Translations under genes and position numbers: made by a program | DNA from: Oscillospiraceae bacterium | GTDB taxonomy: Bacteria > Bacillota > Clostridia > Oscillospirales > Oscillospiraceae | DNA length: 6,753 bases | Reading direction: 5' to 3' | Assembly: GCA_031280325.1 (NCBI GenBank) | Contig: JAITGW010000181.1 | Coordinates: 1 to 6,753, forward strand | In this document: positions 6,050 to 6,753 of the stretch, piece after piece | How the letters are laid out: each line of letters begins with the position of its first letter | How positions within the stretch are numbered: position 1 is the first letter of the stretch | Notes under the pieces: model-generated | What the model saw: only the letters and a program-made list of their open reading frames with translations | What the model was told of the DNA's origin: nothing | The model's database searches: none

Positions 6050-6085
6050 ACAGCGCCTTGCGGCAAATTGACCGTCGGGCGCTGT
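6050..6085 (+). terminator. Candidate terminator after the MoaF-like/VOC cluster
   Basis: ACAGCGCC (6050-6057) pairs perfectly with GGCGCTGT (6078-6085) across a 20-base loop that holds a smaller CGG/CCG pairing. Only CGTTTC follows, so the U-tract is weak and termination may be partial. It begins 13 bases after the stop codon and ends 10 bases before the tRNA promoter. Confidence 0.45.
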
Positions 6086-6095
6086 CGTTTCGGGC

Positions 6096-6124
6096 TTGAC
6101 ATTTGCGCTTTGCGGTGGTAAAAT
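6096..6124 (+). promoter_or_regulatory. Strong sigma-A promoter of the tRNA-Arg gene
   Basis: Perfect -35 TTGACA (6096-6101), a 17-base spacer, and TAAAAT (6119-6124) preceded by TGG, an extended -10. Transcription would start near 6131, about 6 bases before the mature tRNA 5' end, leaving a very short RNase P leader. This near-consensus layout is what stable RNA genes usually have. Confidence 0.8.
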
Positions 6125-6136
6125 TCCACGTAATAT

Positions 6137-6213
6137 GCGCCGGTAGCTCAGTAGGATAGAGCACGTGCCTTCTAAGCTCGGGGTCAGGGGTTCGAATCCC
6201 TTCCGGCGTGCCA
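6137..6213 (+). tRNA. tRNA-Arg (anticodon UCU)
   Basis: A 77-base cloverleaf with CCA encoded (6211-6213). The acceptor stem is GCGCCGG with CCGGCGT (G1-U72 wobble at the end), the D stem GCTC/GAGC, the T arm AGGGG-TTCGAAT-CCCTT, and the discriminator base is G73. The anticodon loop CTTCTAA (6169-6175) presents TCT at 6171-6173, reading AGA and probably AGG arginine codons. The anticodon stem is CGTGC (6164-6168) against GCTCG (6176-6180), which leaves a U-U mismatch in the middle pair (6166 and 6178); GCACG would have been perfect. The promoter and terminator are both adjacent, so it is a single-gene transcript. Confidence 0.93.
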
Positions 6214-6245
6214 AAATTAACTGACAAAAAAGATGTCAGCGCAAG

Positions 6246-6269
6246 AAACCCGCTCCCTGAGCGGGTTTT
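6246..6269 (+). terminator. Intrinsic terminator of the tRNA-Arg transcript
   Basis: A perfect 10-base stem, AAACCCGCTC (6246-6255) with GAGCGGGTTT (6259-6268), has a 3-base loop CCT and ends in TTTT. It lies 33 bases after the tRNA. The A-run on the left also allows it to act on the minus strand. From here to the next hairpin at 6406 I see no gene. Confidence 0.85.
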
Positions 6270-6405
6270 CAGCATTTCTGAGGGCAAAATTTCGGACTTC
6301 GCGGCGAATGCTGAATTTGAGGGGTTTTCCCATTCGGACAAGGATCGAACTCACACCAAACCAAAACTGCCCGATAACACCAAAAACCAAATATAAACTG
6401 CCTGC

Positions 6406-6438
6406 GCCCGTTGGAAATCAAAATCCAGCGGGCTTTTT
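6406..6438 (+). terminator. Terminator-like hairpin in the leader of the following gene
   Basis: GCCCGTTGGA (6406-6415) pairs with TCCAGCGGGC (6424-6433), ten pairs including one G-U, with an 8-base loop, followed by TTTTT (6434-6438). It is a textbook intrinsic terminator by shape, yet it ends only 22 bases before an ATG that has its own AAGGAG. A possible -10 (TATAAA, 6392-6397) sits just upstream of it, without a good -35. Either it ends readthrough from the left, or it is an attenuator that must be bypassed to express the gene. Confidence 0.65.
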
Positions 6439-6445
6439 GCATTGG

Positions 6446-6451
6446 AAGGAG
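6446..6451 (+). promoter_or_regulatory. Ribosome binding site of the gene at the right edge
   Basis: AAGGAG stands 9 bases before the ATG at 6461. It supports the call of a gene that has no stop codon within the window. Confidence 0.7.
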
Positions 6452-6460
6452 CAAATCACG

Positions 6461-6753
6461 ATGAATCAAAATCGGCAAGCCATCCTCTTCTCCCGCGTCC
6501 GGCTATGGACGGACAGCAGCGAGGACAGCGAGTTTTGGGTCAGAAGACGCGGCGCCCCGCAGGATTACGACGCGCTTGAAGACACGGAGGGCTTAATCGA
6601 CTTTCAGGAATTCCTCGACGGTCTCCCCGGTGGGGGCTGCCGGACGGTGACCGCCGAGGTTACCTCCTTCTGCGAGGGCGACGGCGCGTTACACCCCGCC
6701 TCGCCGGAGGATTTGGAACGTATCGAAAAAGCCGTCGATGAGGTCGACGTTGA
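6461..6753 (+). CDS. Hypothetical acidic protein, 3' partial
   Basis: An open frame from ATG 6461 runs to the window edge without a stop (97 codons and two bases). It begins MNQNRQAILFSRVRLWTDSS and continues with FWVRRRGAPQDYDALED, GLIDFQEFLDGLPGGGC and SPEDLERIEKAVDEVDV. The first ten residues are polar and the rest is rich in Asp and Glu; there is no signal peptide, membrane helix or cysteine motif, so it is probably cytoplasmic. I do not recognise the family. Small acidic genes with a hairpin and AAGGAG leader of this style occur in Clostridia mobile elements, and tRNA genes are common insertion targets, but no integrase, attachment repeat or other mobility gene is visible here, so that idea stays weak. 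The ribosome site and consistently coding-like codon use support a real gene. Confidence 0.72.
   Translation, partial: MNQNRQAILFSRVRLWTDSSEDSEFWVRRRGAPQDYDALEDTEGLIDFQEFLDGLPGGGCRTVTAEVTSFCEGDGALHPASPEDLERIEKAVDEVDV

Noticed and set aside
5955..6341. Minus-strand frames over the tRNA (reading GIRTPDPELRR or GFEPLTPSLEG)
   Set aside because: These are the familiar false proteins produced by translating the antisense strand of a tRNA gene; the tRNA explains the sequence fully.
6329..6352. Second tRNA fragment or attachment-site copy (GGATCGAAC on the + strand)
   Set aside because: It recalls the T-arm on the minus strand, but the flanks do not pair and no cloverleaf forms; it also does not repeat the 3' end of the tRNA-Arg gene.
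1..6753. CRISPR array, insertion sequence or prophage genes
   Set aside because: No regularly spaced direct repeats, transposase or integrase motifs, or terminal inverted repeats were seen on either strand.

Overview
The window looks like chromosomal DNA from a GC-rich member of the Bacillota, probably class Clostridia. The evidence is Gram-positive style ribosome sites (AAGGAG, GAGGAG), recognisable spmA and spmB spore-maturation sequence, a compact [4Fe-4S] flavoprotein typical of anaerobes, and a tRNA gene with an encoded CCA. No rRNA or phylogenetic marker gene is present, so the assignment is an inference from gene content.

Layout. Bases 1-1442 (+) hold the paired ATPase genes of an Opp/Dpp/Nik-type ABC importer; the first gene is cut by the window edge and overlaps the second by 11 bases. 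A flavodoxin-like iron-sulfur flavoprotein gene (1444-1995, -) converges on them with a 1-base gap. Upstream of it on the - strand are damaged spmB and spmA genes (2143-2611). Each keeps both of its ends and seems to have lost its interior, and spmA changes frame. An AT-rich divergent region (2709-2906) carries a good + strand promoter.

That promoter probably drives a three-gene + strand cluster, 2907-6036: a two-domain MoaF-like protein, a VOC/glyoxalase-fold protein with a full set of metal ligands, and a 580-residue protein that reads as two MoaF-like pairs in tandem. No other molybdenum-cofactor gene is visible, so the MoaF name describes the fold and not a function. I infer that the cluster binds or converts an unknown small molecule. 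It is the best candidate here for an undescribed system.

After a candidate terminator comes a tRNA-Arg(UCU) gene with its own near-consensus promoter, a U-U mismatch in the anticodon stem, and a strong terminator. A second terminator-like hairpin lies directly in front of the ribosome site of an unrecognised gene that runs off the right edge (6461-6753).
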